DNA from: Azadirachta indica
Taxonomy: Eukaryota > Streptophyta > Magnoliopsida > Sapindales > Meliaceae
Reading direction: 5' to 3'
DNA length: 64,000 nucleotides
Assembly: GCA_022749755.1 (NCBI GenBank)
Contig: CM040440.1
Coordinates: 18,959,269-19,023,268, forward strand
Shown: positions 25,664-37,200 of the stretch, in pieces
Layout: each line of letters opens with the position of its first letter
How positions within the stretch are numbered: the stretch's first letter is position 1
The notes under the pieces: model-generated
Database searches by the model: none
The model's input: the letters and a program-made list of their open reading frames with translations, nothing else
What the model was told of the DNA's origin: nothing
Made by a program: the position numbers and the translations under genes

Positions 25664-25680
25664 ATATATATATTATATAC

Positions 25681-25862
25681 CGTTGGATATAAGCACATTT
25701 AACGATTGAGATTGTATCTGACATATATATTAATTATGAATGCATTAATTATACATTAATTATATGGTCAGATGTAATCTTAACCATTATATGTGTTTAT
25801 ATTTAACAGTTTATAATTAATGTAAAATTTTGTGTAAAAAAAAAAAACTGTTAATCCTGCCC
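25681..25862. mobile_element. MITE, family A copy 2 (left end missing)
   Basis: It matches copy 1 from GTTGGATATA through the central ATTAATTATGAATGCATTAA to the right terminus CTGTTAATCCTGCCC, and again adjoins TA repeats. The left outer arm is absent, so this copy is truncated or recombined with copy 1. Confidence 0.65.
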
Positions 25863-26914
25863 AATATATATATACTTTGAGATTTATGCTTATCTCGTCG
25901 TCTACTTCTTCTTATTTATATATGTTAATCCACGGTCAGTGCCGGCCAATAAACACATCTAATTATTATTCCTATATTATCATTTGTATAAATATTATTT
26001 CTTTTAATTTACATCATCGAATTGACTTGATCAGAAATAATCCAATAGCAAGTGATCATTAGATTAGATGAGACTAATTGTTATTTTCTATCGTTATTAT
26101 TTTTAATTAATATGCATAACATTATTATATATTGATCAAAACAATACTAAATTATATAAATTTATTATATCTATTCTATTCCCTTTCCAATTTGAACGAA
26201 TTAATAGCCAAAAATAGTATTTTAAGGAGCATTGACGCCGGATCTGTTACACATGATAATTCATATTCAAATGAAAATTAATTGTAATGTAATATTTAAA
26301 CGAGGATCTTTTTTATTTTATCTTTAATCAATTAATATTACAGGCTGCGCATTAATTAACTGTAGACTTTTTCACAGCTAAAGAGGTAATTAAAATTAAT
26401 GAGACTGATCGAGCTAATTAAGTGATGAAATAATCATATGTATAACCGTGATTCAAATAAAACAACATGTACTTTATAATCAATCTTCACTTAAAAATTA
26501 ACTAATTAATTAATTAATTAATACAAAAGTAAGTTTCTCTATAAATTAATAATATATGAATGTAATCATTTCCATTTTGCTTTTAGAAAACAAAGGGTCA
26601 TTGTCAAGGGTACTATTACTATGGGTCCATAATAATTATTAATTAGCATCCGACAGAAAATGATACAGCAAATAATAATAATTCATTTTTCTTTTTTCTT
26701 TTTTATTTTGAGAATATAAACAATAATCATTATTGGTTGAGAATTAATATAATTGAGAACAAATTGCACGTCAAGTAATCTTTACGTTTTCAATAACAAA
26801 TTGCATCTCCTTCTGATTTTGTTTCCAATAACGATTTAGATCAAATCATTTCCATTTTCTGTTGCTTTGAAGGAATGTAGAATGAGTGTGTAAGTTTGTA
26901 AATCAATTCAATAA

Positions 26915-27190
26915 GAAGCGGAGTCAGAACTAAGCAACGACGGTAAAAATTTTTGAGAGGACCAAAATGATTAAAAAATAAAATTAAACAATTAATATTA
27001 AAAAAATAATAAATAAGTTAAAGGGTGAATTCATAATTTTTTAAAATATAAAGGTTAAAATGTATATAAATGTAAGAAATGAGTTTAAAATATAAATATA
27101 ATAATAAAAATATTTTTAAAAAAATTGTGGGGCTTGGGGGGCCAGGGCCCCCTTCAAGCCTTGAGGGCGCTCCGCCCCAGCCCCTGAGAA
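26915..27190. mobile_element. Probable non-autonomous DNA element with GCGGAG ends
   Basis: The left end has GAAGCGGAGTCAGAA. The right end, read on the opposite strand, has GGGGCTGGGGCGGAGCGCCC. The two share an inverted GCGGAG core. The inside is AT-rich and non-coding, except for a striking G/C block (27130-27180) containing GGGGGGCCAGGGCCCCC. The composition contrasts with the surroundings. I recognise the end pattern from dispersed dicot repeats but cannot assign a superfamily. Confidence 0.4.
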
Positions 27191-27699
27191 TGCTCGGCCC
27201 CTAAATTCAACGTACATACGTCGATCAGCACAAATTAATAGCAACGTACGCAACTTTAGAAACTAATTGATGTTTAATTAATGTTTTCAATAAGAAGCAT
27301 GATATAATCGTGGATTATTTATTTATCAAATTGAATACATACACGACTGAAAATGAAACTCACATATGTTAATTGAGTAATTAATGGTGGCTAATTATAA
27401 TCCCACATATCCTATCAATGATAAGATCACGACAAAGAATGCAATGGATGAAAGCCCCGTGAACTTTGTGAATGAAGTAGCTGTTACATATATTTTTGTT
27501 TTTTAATTTGTAAGAAAATTAAATACATATATAGTAACTTTAAAATAAAACAAATTTGTCGATTGATACGTGACAATCAAATCATGAATATGCGGGATAT
27601 TCTTTTTATACTATTCAGTAACTTATTTATACAGTAAAAGAAATTCAAAATAAGATATTAAATAGTAGTAGAAATTCCGTAACTGATTAAACCTCCCTT

Positions 27700-29284
27700 C
27701 ACCAGGGCGGCCTGCCTTAAGGTTAATTCAATACCTTACATAATTCTCGAAAGAGAAGATTGTTATGCTTCTCTTTGGAAGAAATATTCCTATGATCGTC
27801 TTCATCTCCACTTGGCTAAACACTTGTGTCACCTCCCTCACATGTCATTTCCTCCTTCTTATATATCTCTCATTTATATCCAAAAATCTCTTCGTTAAAT
27901 ACTTAGATGACTATGTTTCTCATTTAAAGATCTGTTGAGTTGGAAAGCTATGATGAATCAGGTAAGAAATGGATCGTCAAGGCTAGGAACTTGACTTCTG
28001 GTGAGATTGAGGAATACTCCGCAAGGGTTTTGGTGGTGGCAAGCGGAGAAGCAAGCAATCGATCCTTCTGCACCAGACATTGAAGGATTGAGTACTTTCA
28101 CTGGGAAGGTTATTCACTCAACTCAGTTTAAGAACGGCAAGGCTTATGATAACAATAATGTTTTGGTTGTTGGGTCTGGTAACTCTGGCATGGAAATTGC
28201 ACTAGACATTGCAAACCATGGTGCTAAAACCTCCATTGTTATTCGTAGCCCGGTACTAATTAATTAAATCTCAATAGTGGATTAATTTGTTTAATTTTCT
28301 CATTTTTGTAAGATGTATTACTTGTGCTGTCAGTGCTCACATATAATTGGTTTAATTTAATTACTGCTGCAGGTTCCATGTATTGACAAAAGAAATGGTA
28401 TATATGGCTTTAGGTTTATTGAAGTATGTACCAGTGGGCATGCTGGACTCGTCGATGGTGATGCTTAGCAAGCTTGTCTATGGAGACGGGATAATGAGGC
28501 CCAAGGAGGGTCCATTTTTCATGAAACTTGCGTATGGAAAGTATTCAGTTTTTGATGTTGGAACCGTCGAAAAGATTAAATCCGCAGAGATTCAGGTAAC
28601 TAAATTAAGAAAGAGATTATTATATATACAATATTAATTCCTTTTTCTTGATTATTAATGAAGTTGGTTGGTGGTGGTGGGTGAATCGTTAATTTTTTTT
28701 TAAAAAACTGATGAGTTGGGTTTACTGTTAGGATCACAATTCACTAATTAATTTTAATGCATGACTACAAGCTTTTGATTTTAATATATTTTCCAAAGAT
28801 TCTTAGTATCTTTCTACGATTGATTATCATAAAATTAAGATCTTGCTAGATTTATTTTGTTTGGTCTTTTATATATAAATATATGCCTGCCCCCATGCTC
28901 AGGTTTTGCCAGGAATAGAAAGCATAAGAGGAAATGGGCAATCACGTTCCTTTGACTCCATTATTTTCTGTACCGGCTTCAATAGATCTACGAATATATG
29001 GCTTAAGGTATTATATAAGTATGTATGTATGTATAATTTTTGTACATTATTATTATTAGTGAATTTGATTAATATTAATGAATGAATTGCTGTGATGAAC
29101 GATGAACATGAACAGGGGGATGATTACCTGCTGGGAGAAGATGGAATTCCAAAAGCAAGTATCCCAGATCGTTGGAAAGGGAAGAATGGATTATACTGCG
29201 TGGGACTGTCAAGGAGGGGGACTGTGTGGTATTAATGCAGATGCCCAAAACATTGCTAATGATATCAAGTCCTCACTTCTGTGA
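27700..29284 (+). pseudogene. YUCCA-type flavin monooxygenase pseudogene
   Basis: A close relative of the intact gene at 31715-33788, with the same four-exon plan: about 27700-28252, 28373-28595, 28903-29007 and 29116-29284. It lacks the start codon and the N-terminal FAD loop: homology begins at GCGGCCTGCCTTAA, corresponding to residue 21 or so. Exon 1 has a frameshift that leads to TAA near 27895, a deletion around 27925-27935, and an insertion near 28060. Exon 2 begins with a one-base insertion giving TGA. Exon 4 has an extra base in its G run that produces a stop. The NADPH loop [14 protein letters not shown] and the FMO motif [11 protein letters not shown] are still readable. Splice sites remain GT-AG, so it decayed after a tandem duplication rather than by retroposition. 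Confidence 0.9.
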
Positions 29285-29488
29285 ATCGTAGTCCCTGCTA
29301 ATTAAATTATATCGTGTTGTCGGAGAATAAATGATATATCACTGTCAAATATTAATGATAAGTAGCTATTGTATTTGTCTGCACAGTTCGCTAGCTTGCT
29401 GCTGGTACATATATAATGTTGTTGTTCAAATAAAACTCATGCAGATGTATTTGTGCTTCATCAGAAATGAGTTTTTTTTTTTTTTTAT

Positions 29489-29490
<2 letters not shown>

Positions 29491-29526
<36 letters not shown>
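29491..29526. repeat. Poly(G) tract of 36 bases
   Basis: Thirty-six uninterrupted G residues follow a T-rich stretch (29472-29490). Mononucleotide G runs this long are rare in plant genomes. The exact length is hard to sequence reliably. Confidence 0.85.
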
Positions 29527-29530
<4 letters not shown>

Positions 29531-30136
29531 AATAACTGACATTGATAATTAAATATATGTTAGAATGTTGTATAAATGAATTATATATGTATATAAAATG
29601 ACGATATTTGCTTGAAACGTGTAAGAAAGAAAAATGGGTCTCAATCTCAATCTCAATCTCATAAAGGGGAAGGGGAAAGTCCCCATAGAATAGAAAACTT
29701 TGTAGCAACTGATTGGGCTGGGCAACATTATCAAGTCTCCCACCAGCAGCAGGCCTTCACATATCTTCTGGCTGTATATATCATTACCGTTCCATAACTT
29801 TTAGCTCCGGAGCCAGGAAATTAAGGTATTAGCTAGTTAATATTCATGCCCAAAGAATTCCGTAAACTTTGTTAAAATTTGTTGTTTGTTTAAATATATA
29901 TATATATATATATATTTTTTATATTTCCTGGGCTGTAATAAATATAATTAACCCTATATTATAATAACTTGAAAATTTGATTGAACTTTTGGCAAAATCC
30001 AATCTAAGTTTGTGAAAAATTCCCGATGTAATTAAATCTAGGGTAGGATAAGGTAATATATATATATATATATATATATCTCCTGAGGACGAAAAACGTA
30101 CATGAAAATTCATTTCATAAAAGCTCTTAGAGCACA

Positions 30137-30178
30137 AATTAATTAATTAATTAATTAATTAATTAATTAATTAATTAA
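30137..30178. repeat. (TTAA)n microsatellite
   Basis: About ten units of AATT/TTAA. Every unit is self-complementary, so the tract can form a cruciform. Confidence 0.85.
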
Positions 30179-31134
30179 ATGAAAAATAATATTAGAATTA
30201 AGTCCATACGTACATATAAAATATTTTAAATACATTTATATATTTGCGTTGAAATTCATGAATTTAAAATTCCAAGTCAATGTATCGATTACTCCCAACA
30301 AGAAGATTTCACAATGCATATCCGAAAGGAATTATCCCACATTATAAACAACGTACTCTTACATATTAATATTAACTTGACACTTCGAATGAATTAGATA
30401 TCTAGCTTTGCGTGTTATATACAGATATCACAGGTCATGCAATATTGCACAGTCAAAGCCGCTCATTCATAGATAAGGGTTGAATTAAACCTTAGCCCTT
30501 AAGTTTTCAATTACTCGTATAATTAAAGTCAACTGTCACAAGATCCAACTAGTTATACAATTAGTATTATGACTATTGTTCTTCAAGTAGACGACATATA
30601 TAGCCTTGGGGAAGTTTAAGTTAGTAGTGTTAATTAAGACAAAATTAAATTGATTCAGTCAAAATTATAATATAATTCTTAGTTTAGTTGTAACATGCAT
30701 ATAATAGCATATATATTAAAAATAAATACATTTGAATTTAGATTAAATATATATGAATAATATTTAATTTGCATGTTAATTTGTTTCAAAATTTAGGTAA
30801 ACGTACTAAATATTAAATATAGAGAAATAAATTTCTAGGGGAGACCAGAAGGAATATGGGAGGTCCAATAATAGCAGAATACATGTACATGTCACCGTTG
30901 AGATGGAGACCTTCATGAAATTTATTAATTAATGACAGGAAAAGAAGGTGTGTCTATGTGTTTTATATACGTTTGAATTTGATGGATCGAGTTTAATTCA
31001 TCCGACCAGACAAACAAACAAAACAAAACATTACACGAAATGAAATAATGTTGTTGCAGCTGGGTCGAGATGTTGTACGCAGTATACATTATTTGCACGT
31101 CAAGTAAACTTTAAGTTTCCGTTGACAAATTCGT

Positions 31135-31137
<3 letters not shown>

Positions 31138-31171
<34 letters not shown>
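31138..31171. repeat. (CT)n microsatellite
   Basis: About sixteen CT units, 540 bp upstream of the YUCCA start codon. Confidence 0.9.
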
Positions 31172-31172
<1 letters not shown>

Positions 31173-31714
31173 CCTTTGTTTAACTTTTATTTTTCTAAAT
31201 TAATATCTATATATAACCGAATTAGATAATTAATGTTCTTCCTACATACATATATATATATATATATATTTCTTTAAATCAACATAATAAAGAGATGATT
31301 GCATTTGCATGAAACTTTACGTCACTTTCTAAGGATGATTTTGACTTGATCGTAATCATCCAACTGATCTGTAAATAATTTCAACTATAAAATGCTGCTG
31401 ATTGACTATTAAGTTTTACGCTGACACACACCTGAACTTTTCTATCACAACATGTTAATTACTGATAATTATTAATGTGAAAAGGAGACTTATAAGTTAG
31501 TCTGTTTCATCTTTTTTAAACGGGACAATTAGAAAAATCTCCAAGTAATTATATATATGAAATGAAAGCATGCATCATTGACAGTAATTTAGCCCTACCA
31601 GATCCGTCGGTGTGTGTGTGTATATAAATATGTATATAATAGCAACCCTCGACATTAATTCTTAACATATAGGATATAGCTTCTGCTGCTGCTGCTCATC
31701 AAAGAAAACTACAA

Positions 31715-33340
31715 ATGAAAGCGGAAGAGCAAACAGTCGTAATAGTAGGGTCTGGCCCCTCCGGCTTGGCCATGGCAGCGTGCCTTAACGTCCACTCAAT
31801 ACCTTACATAATTCTCGAAAGACAAGATTGTTATGCTTCTCTTTGGAAGAAATATTCCTACGATCGTCTCCATCTTCACTTGGCTAAACGATTCTCTGAT
31901 CTCCCTCACTTGCCAATTCCTCCTTCTTATCCAACATTCATCTCCAAAAACCAATTCGTTCAATACTTAGACGACTATGTTTTTCATTTCAATATCAGCC
32001 CTTTGTATCGAAGATCAGTCGAGTTGGCAAGCTATGATGAATCGGCCAACAAATGGATCGTCAACGCTAGGAACTTGACTTCTGGTGAGACTGAGGAATA
32101 CTCCGCAAGGTTTTTGGTGGTGGCAAGCGGAGAAACAAGCAATCCCTTTACACCAGACATTGAAGGATTGAGTACTTTCACTGGGGAGGTTATTCACTCA
32201 ACTCAGTTTAAAAACGGCAAGGTTTATGAAAACAAGAATGTTTTGGTTGTTGGGTCTGGTAATTCTGGCATGGAAATTGCACTAGATCTTTCGAACCATG
32301 GTGCTAAAACCTCCATAGTTGTTCGTAGCCCGGTAATCATTCTCACTTACATATTCTCGATCTCTACATGTAATATATATAATCTCATTAATTAACGCAC
32401 GTACGTACTTTAATTTACAATTATATATATATATCTATATAATCCAGGTTCATGTATTATCGAAAGAGATAGCAAACTTGGGATTAATTCTGTTGAAGTA
32501 TATACCTTTTGGCATGGTGGATTCGTTGATGGTAATGCTTAGCAAGTTTGTTTACGGAAATCTGAGCAAGTATGGGATAAATAGGCCGAAGGAGGGTCCA
32601 TTTTTCATGAAAAATGTGTACGGGAAGTATCCGATTTTGGATATGGGTACCTGTAAGAAGATCAAATCCGGGGAGATTCAGGTTGGTAATAATATTATAA
32701 ATTAAGATAGAATAGTAAGATGAATTGATGTTTCTTAACTAAAATTTGCTTGATTAGTCTGATTCTTGAATGTTATTAACTTTTAACAAATGATGAGTTG
32801 GCTTTGCCGTTGTGTTAAGATGGTTTATTGATCATGCATGACTTCAAAGATTACTCTACTTATCTAGCTGGTGATGAAATGGACACTAACAAATAAATTA
32901 ACTGTGAAACATATGGATTCTTAAAATTTTGGTAATCAGTATCTTCGTCTGCAAGTTCTTGCAATAAAATAAATTACTTACATATTTTGACCAAATTATT
33001 ACCTAATTTTATTTCTTTTAGTTGACGTTTTGTATTTTGTATGTCAAAGTTTTAATTTTAATTTAAGTGGAAGAGTAGGCTTTGAGGGACTCTAAAATTA
33101 AATTGAGAAAATAATCAATGATTAATAACATTAAATCTATAAAAGGTGGAGTGAAGAATTGATGCCACACCAATTAATGAAATATGAGATATTTATTGAT
33201 TTTATTATAAGTAATACTTCTCTATTATTACATCAGATTCTTTTTTATTTTAACTAGTATCATTTCTCTCTCAATATCTTACAAGAAAGTGTGAAATAAT
33301 ATACATAGATTATTATTAATTTAACGATTTTTTTTTTGAA

Positions 33341-33376
<36 letters not shown>

Positions 33377-33788
33377 GCACAGGTGTTGCCGGGGATAGAA
33401 AGCGTAAGAAGCAATGAGGTGCTGTTTGCCAATGGTAAGTCTTATCCCTTCGAGACAATTGTTTTCTGTACCGGCTTCAAGAGGTCTACAAATATGTGGC
33501 TTAAGGTAATTAATTATAAAACAACACAAGTTTAGACTAGACATAAAGAAACTAGTTTTTATCCCTATATATATATATATATATATAGCTTACAAGTTTA
33601 TTACTGAAATAAATGGTGAGCAGGGGGATGATTATCTACTGAACCATGATGGAATTTCAAAACCAAGTTTCCCAAACCACTGGAAAGGAAAGAATGGTTT
33701 ATACTGCGTCGGATTGTCCAGGAGAGGACTTTATGGAGCTGCTTCAGATGCCCTAAACGTTGCTGATGATATCAACTCACTTCTGTGA
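31715..33788 (+). CDS. YUC: YUCCA-type flavin-containing monooxygenase (auxin biosynthesis)
   Basis: Four exons (31715-32332, 32448-32681, 33383-33505, 33624-33788), all phase 0 with GT-AG borders, encode 379 residues. The FAD loop GSGPSG is at 12-17, the FMO-identifying motif [11 protein letters not shown] at 155-165, the NADPH loop GSGNSG at 180-185, and the C-terminal [10 protein letters not shown] segment is present. Known role: YUCCA enzymes convert indole-3-pyruvate to indole-3-acetic acid with O2 and NADPH. The compact length and four-exon structure resemble the YUC10/YUC11 group, which is often seed-expressed; this subgroup call is an inference. A TATA-like TATATAAATA lies about 95 bp upstream of the ATG, and AATAAA at 33879-33884 is a likely poly(A) signal. 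The decayed tandem copy lies 2.4 kb upstream. Confidence 0.93.
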
Positions 33789-34294
33789 TGTCCCAGGAAA
33801 AAATAAAAAATAAAAAAAATTTATACACTTATGAAACCTGCCGGTGGGAGGGAAAGTTTGCTTTCCCCTGGTGTTTCAAATAAAGCTCATATATACTGCT
33901 AGAAAAATCTGTGCTCTAGTCAGTATCATTTTCCATTTTGAGAACAAAGTTCGAAACTTTTGCTAATGGCTTTCCATTTTGATCAATTTAAGAATATATT
34001 ATTGTTGGTCATTACATCAAATATTTTCATGGCCAATGGCAGGCAGCCACCTCTGCTACAATTATGCTCTCGCGTGAAAAAGAATGCTAAGTAGAAAATT
34101 GTTACAGTCAGACCTACAAATACCAGACCACGGAAAGATTTAAGTTAAAAACAAAAAAGGCCGCGACCAAAACACCATTTTCTGGCCATAAAACGAGCAG
34201 AAGGGCTATTTGACGATCAGGTCTCGCTTTCGCCACCGTATATGGCTGAAATGAGATACTTCCGATTTGGATTTCACCTCTCAACATTGGATAA
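33789..34294. other. Convergent 3' flanks of YUCCA and DEGP2
   Basis: 506 bp between the YUCCA and DEGP2 stops. It contains the YUCCA poly(A) signal (33879-33884) and a short hairpin, GGGAAAG with CTTTCCC, near 33850-33868. No coding content. Confidence 0.4.
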
Positions 34295-37200
34295 TTATGC
34301 CCAAAGAATTCCATCAAAACCAATTTCCAAATTGGAAACCGGGCTGTCGCCTAAGTCCTCCCCTATTGCTTGGTTGTCTCCCAGTGAATCCACATACGGC
34401 TCCAACAGATCAGAAGATCTCTCAGATGGAATTCCATAATCTCTGAGAATGCACGACGAAGCAGCTGTAGCTGCTTCACTTTCCAGGACAGCAAGGTAAT
34501 TGTCTTCAAACTCGAAAACAAGATATTTGTCCTTGCACGCTGGCCAAGAACACAGGGAAGCATCAGAATAGAGTGAGAGACAACAAAAATCAGCTAAAAG
34601 ACGTTGCCACTTACAATCGACAAGGTGTGCTAGATGATGGATGTTTTTTATTCTAGTTCCGTTGAACTTCAAGACCTACATTTTTATTACCAAAAAAATA
34701 CTAATCAAATAATGATAATTATAATAAATAAAATTGGGACGTTAAAAAAAAAAAATTGGCAGTTTTGAGCCAGTGAGTTGAAGTGGCAACTGATGACTCA
34801 CCTGCTGATTGCCCATATCCTCGTATCCAATGTTTGCTTCATTTGCTAAGACCTGTCAGACAGCAAACACAAAGGAAAGCCATAACTTTAATACATATAC
34901 CGAAGTTATAAAATTCTAAAGCAAACAGCTGTGAATCCAATGGAATATGAATCATGTAGAAATTACTGCCACTATTTTGGAAACACTAGTGTAATCTCAA
35001 TATTCCATGAATTTTGTTGGATGGAAAAGCATTCAGCTTACCTGTGATAAAATTACAATCTGTTCCCCTTTGAACCTCGCCAAAGAGTATCTTGCCTTCG
35101 CTAACAGTTTCAACTGAACAGGAGAACAACCAACAAATTAAATTTTTGGAGAATTATCTAATTCGGTCACAAACTGTAGATTTTATGAAGTCTATTTAAA
35201 GGTGTCTTCTGTGACTACTTACCCCTATGGAGTCTTCACATTCTTCCCTGTGAATAAAGGAAAATTAATAAAAACAAATGGTTAACATAAAGATTCTCAA
35301 CAAGTAAAATACATTCTGTGAACGATGACAAAATGTAACGTACTCTATCAGTGGTTCTGAGAGGGGGGTGAACACCAACCCAGCAATTATTAGATAAGAA
35401 GGTTGGCCTCCATCAATATGATAAGGAACCTTGAGGTGAGTGCAAGAGAAATTCAATATAATTAGAATCTAAACATAAAAACTGATGAAGCAAATAGAAT
35501 TCTCTGTAAAATGTTCTACAAGGCAGCATTAATGCTATACCAAATTCACACGTGGATTTAGGACTACTCTAACTTTCATGAACGCCCCTGCTCTAATAAT
35601 GCCAAGCTCTGTGACGTCACCTGCAAACCTGCACAGGAGTGTCAATAGATATAATAATCACCACAAGATTAAGCCTAAATATTGCTGAATGAATGTGAAA
35701 ATAAAATCAGTGTGAAGAAAAATCAATATGAAGAACCAACAAACTAGATTTGTTATAGAGCATAACCCATTAATATAACATTTTCTAAGAAACAAAATTC
35801 GATGTCTATGCCTGCTAAGTACTCACAAACAGCAAAACAAGTCAGCCAAAGCCAACTATGCAAAAGCTATTATATCAACACCAGCATTCCATAAAACAAT
35901 CTACCTTGCAGACATCTGTTTATGGCAAAAAGGTGCAAGTATATTTAAAGTAAAACAAATACCCAACATCCAGTTGGAATAGTCTAGCTAGATCAACTGC
36001 CTGTGCCGTTTCTAGAATGCTAATTTCAACAGAAAGATGGTATAAAAACAAGATGTGGTTTTTTTATGTCCTTTTTCCTTTTTAGAAGGTTAAGGGCGCT
36101 TACTTTTGACTAATGAGGTAGCGGAAAGCAATGCGCTCATTTGAACGGAAAGGCACTGTTCCTTCACTTCCTACGTGGACATCATCAAAGCTTACAATCA
36201 CATCCCCCTGGAACACCACAGGTAATACCAAAGTTCGTAACTTATAAATCACTCAAAATTGCTTGGAAAAAGTCAGAAGCATAACTTGGCAAAATTGTGC
36301 TTTCATGTTCTTGGGTAAAATTGTTCTCAATATGATAAAACTCCATTATCAAACCCCTTCCCCTAAATAATAATAATAATAATAATAAACAAAATAAAAT
36401 AAAATAAAATAAAATAATAAAAATTTTTAAGCGACTAAGATTTTTTGAATGCTGGCTAACATGTTCTACAGGGACCAAAAAGGAATCCAGATTCCCCTGT
36501 TGAAGACCATCTCCTTAATATGGTAGTTTACCTCTTAGCTATTCCCTAATTCAATAACATCTCTCAAACTATCTGAGAAAAGTTATTAAAAAATTTATTC
36601 AGATTTAATTAAGCAACTGAGAGACAATTTTAACATTTAAGAAGATCCAACATTTTTGTGATCATTCATTAGCATGAACAAAACTTGACACGGCAAGCTC
36701 CTGAGACTATGAACAGCCAGCATACCTCCTTCAAGACATTATTTGCATCAGATGTGGGTTCAACTCTCCTTACTAGCACACCCTGCACAAGACAGATTAA
36801 CCCGCTGATAAAAATTAAGCCGCACAGTGATATTTGTGGCACCATGAAATGCTATGCAGAGTATGAACGAACAGTCCGTATGATAGTCATTTATGTACTA
36901 ATACCCCCATATCTTTGTCAGTTCACACAGGCATTAAAAACCTGTTCATTTATACTTGACAAAAGCAACTTTTCACATTAATTTTCAAAGGTCCTTTGCC
37001 TGCAAACTACTTGACACTCAAATGCCTTTTCAAACAGTTATTCACATTTCCTGCAGGTTGGGACAAATATATGCCATATCACTACCACAAATTCTACCCC
37101 ATCATATGTTTAAACCTTAGTTTCAAATCCATTACAAAAATGTCAAAATTGACATTTGGTTTGCTTCCATTGGAAAGAGCAGAATCATTTTAATAAATAC

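Larger units (their letters stand above)
25330..27699. other. AT-rich intergenic region with small transposable elements
   Basis: Beyond the copia element come two MITE copies (25435-25663 and about 25681-25862). A stretch with no recognisable content (25870-26910) follows, including a TTAA run near 26500. Then a probable non-autonomous element with GC-rich ends (26915-27190), and about 500 bp of AT-rich sequence up to the YUCCA-like pseudogene. No gene was seen. Confidence 0.5.
29285..31714. other. Intergenic region between YUCCA pseudogene and gene
   Basis: 2.4 kb of AT-rich sequence dominated by simple repeats: a 36-nt G tract (29491-29526), TA tracts (about 29893-29914 and 30057-30078), a TTAA run (30137-30178) and a CT tract (31138-31171). 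The last 100 bp should be the YUCCA promoter, with TATATAAATATGTATATAAT at about 31620-31640. No gene was seen. Confidence 0.5.

Noticed and set aside
28001..28637. Two open frames that could be read as a short functional FMO
   Set aside because: They are separate pieces of the YUCCA pseudogene; the joining exon border is frameshifted and the FAD loop is missing.
29331..29743. Frames with long Gly or Pro runs
   Set aside because: Produced by the poly(G) tract at 29491-29526.
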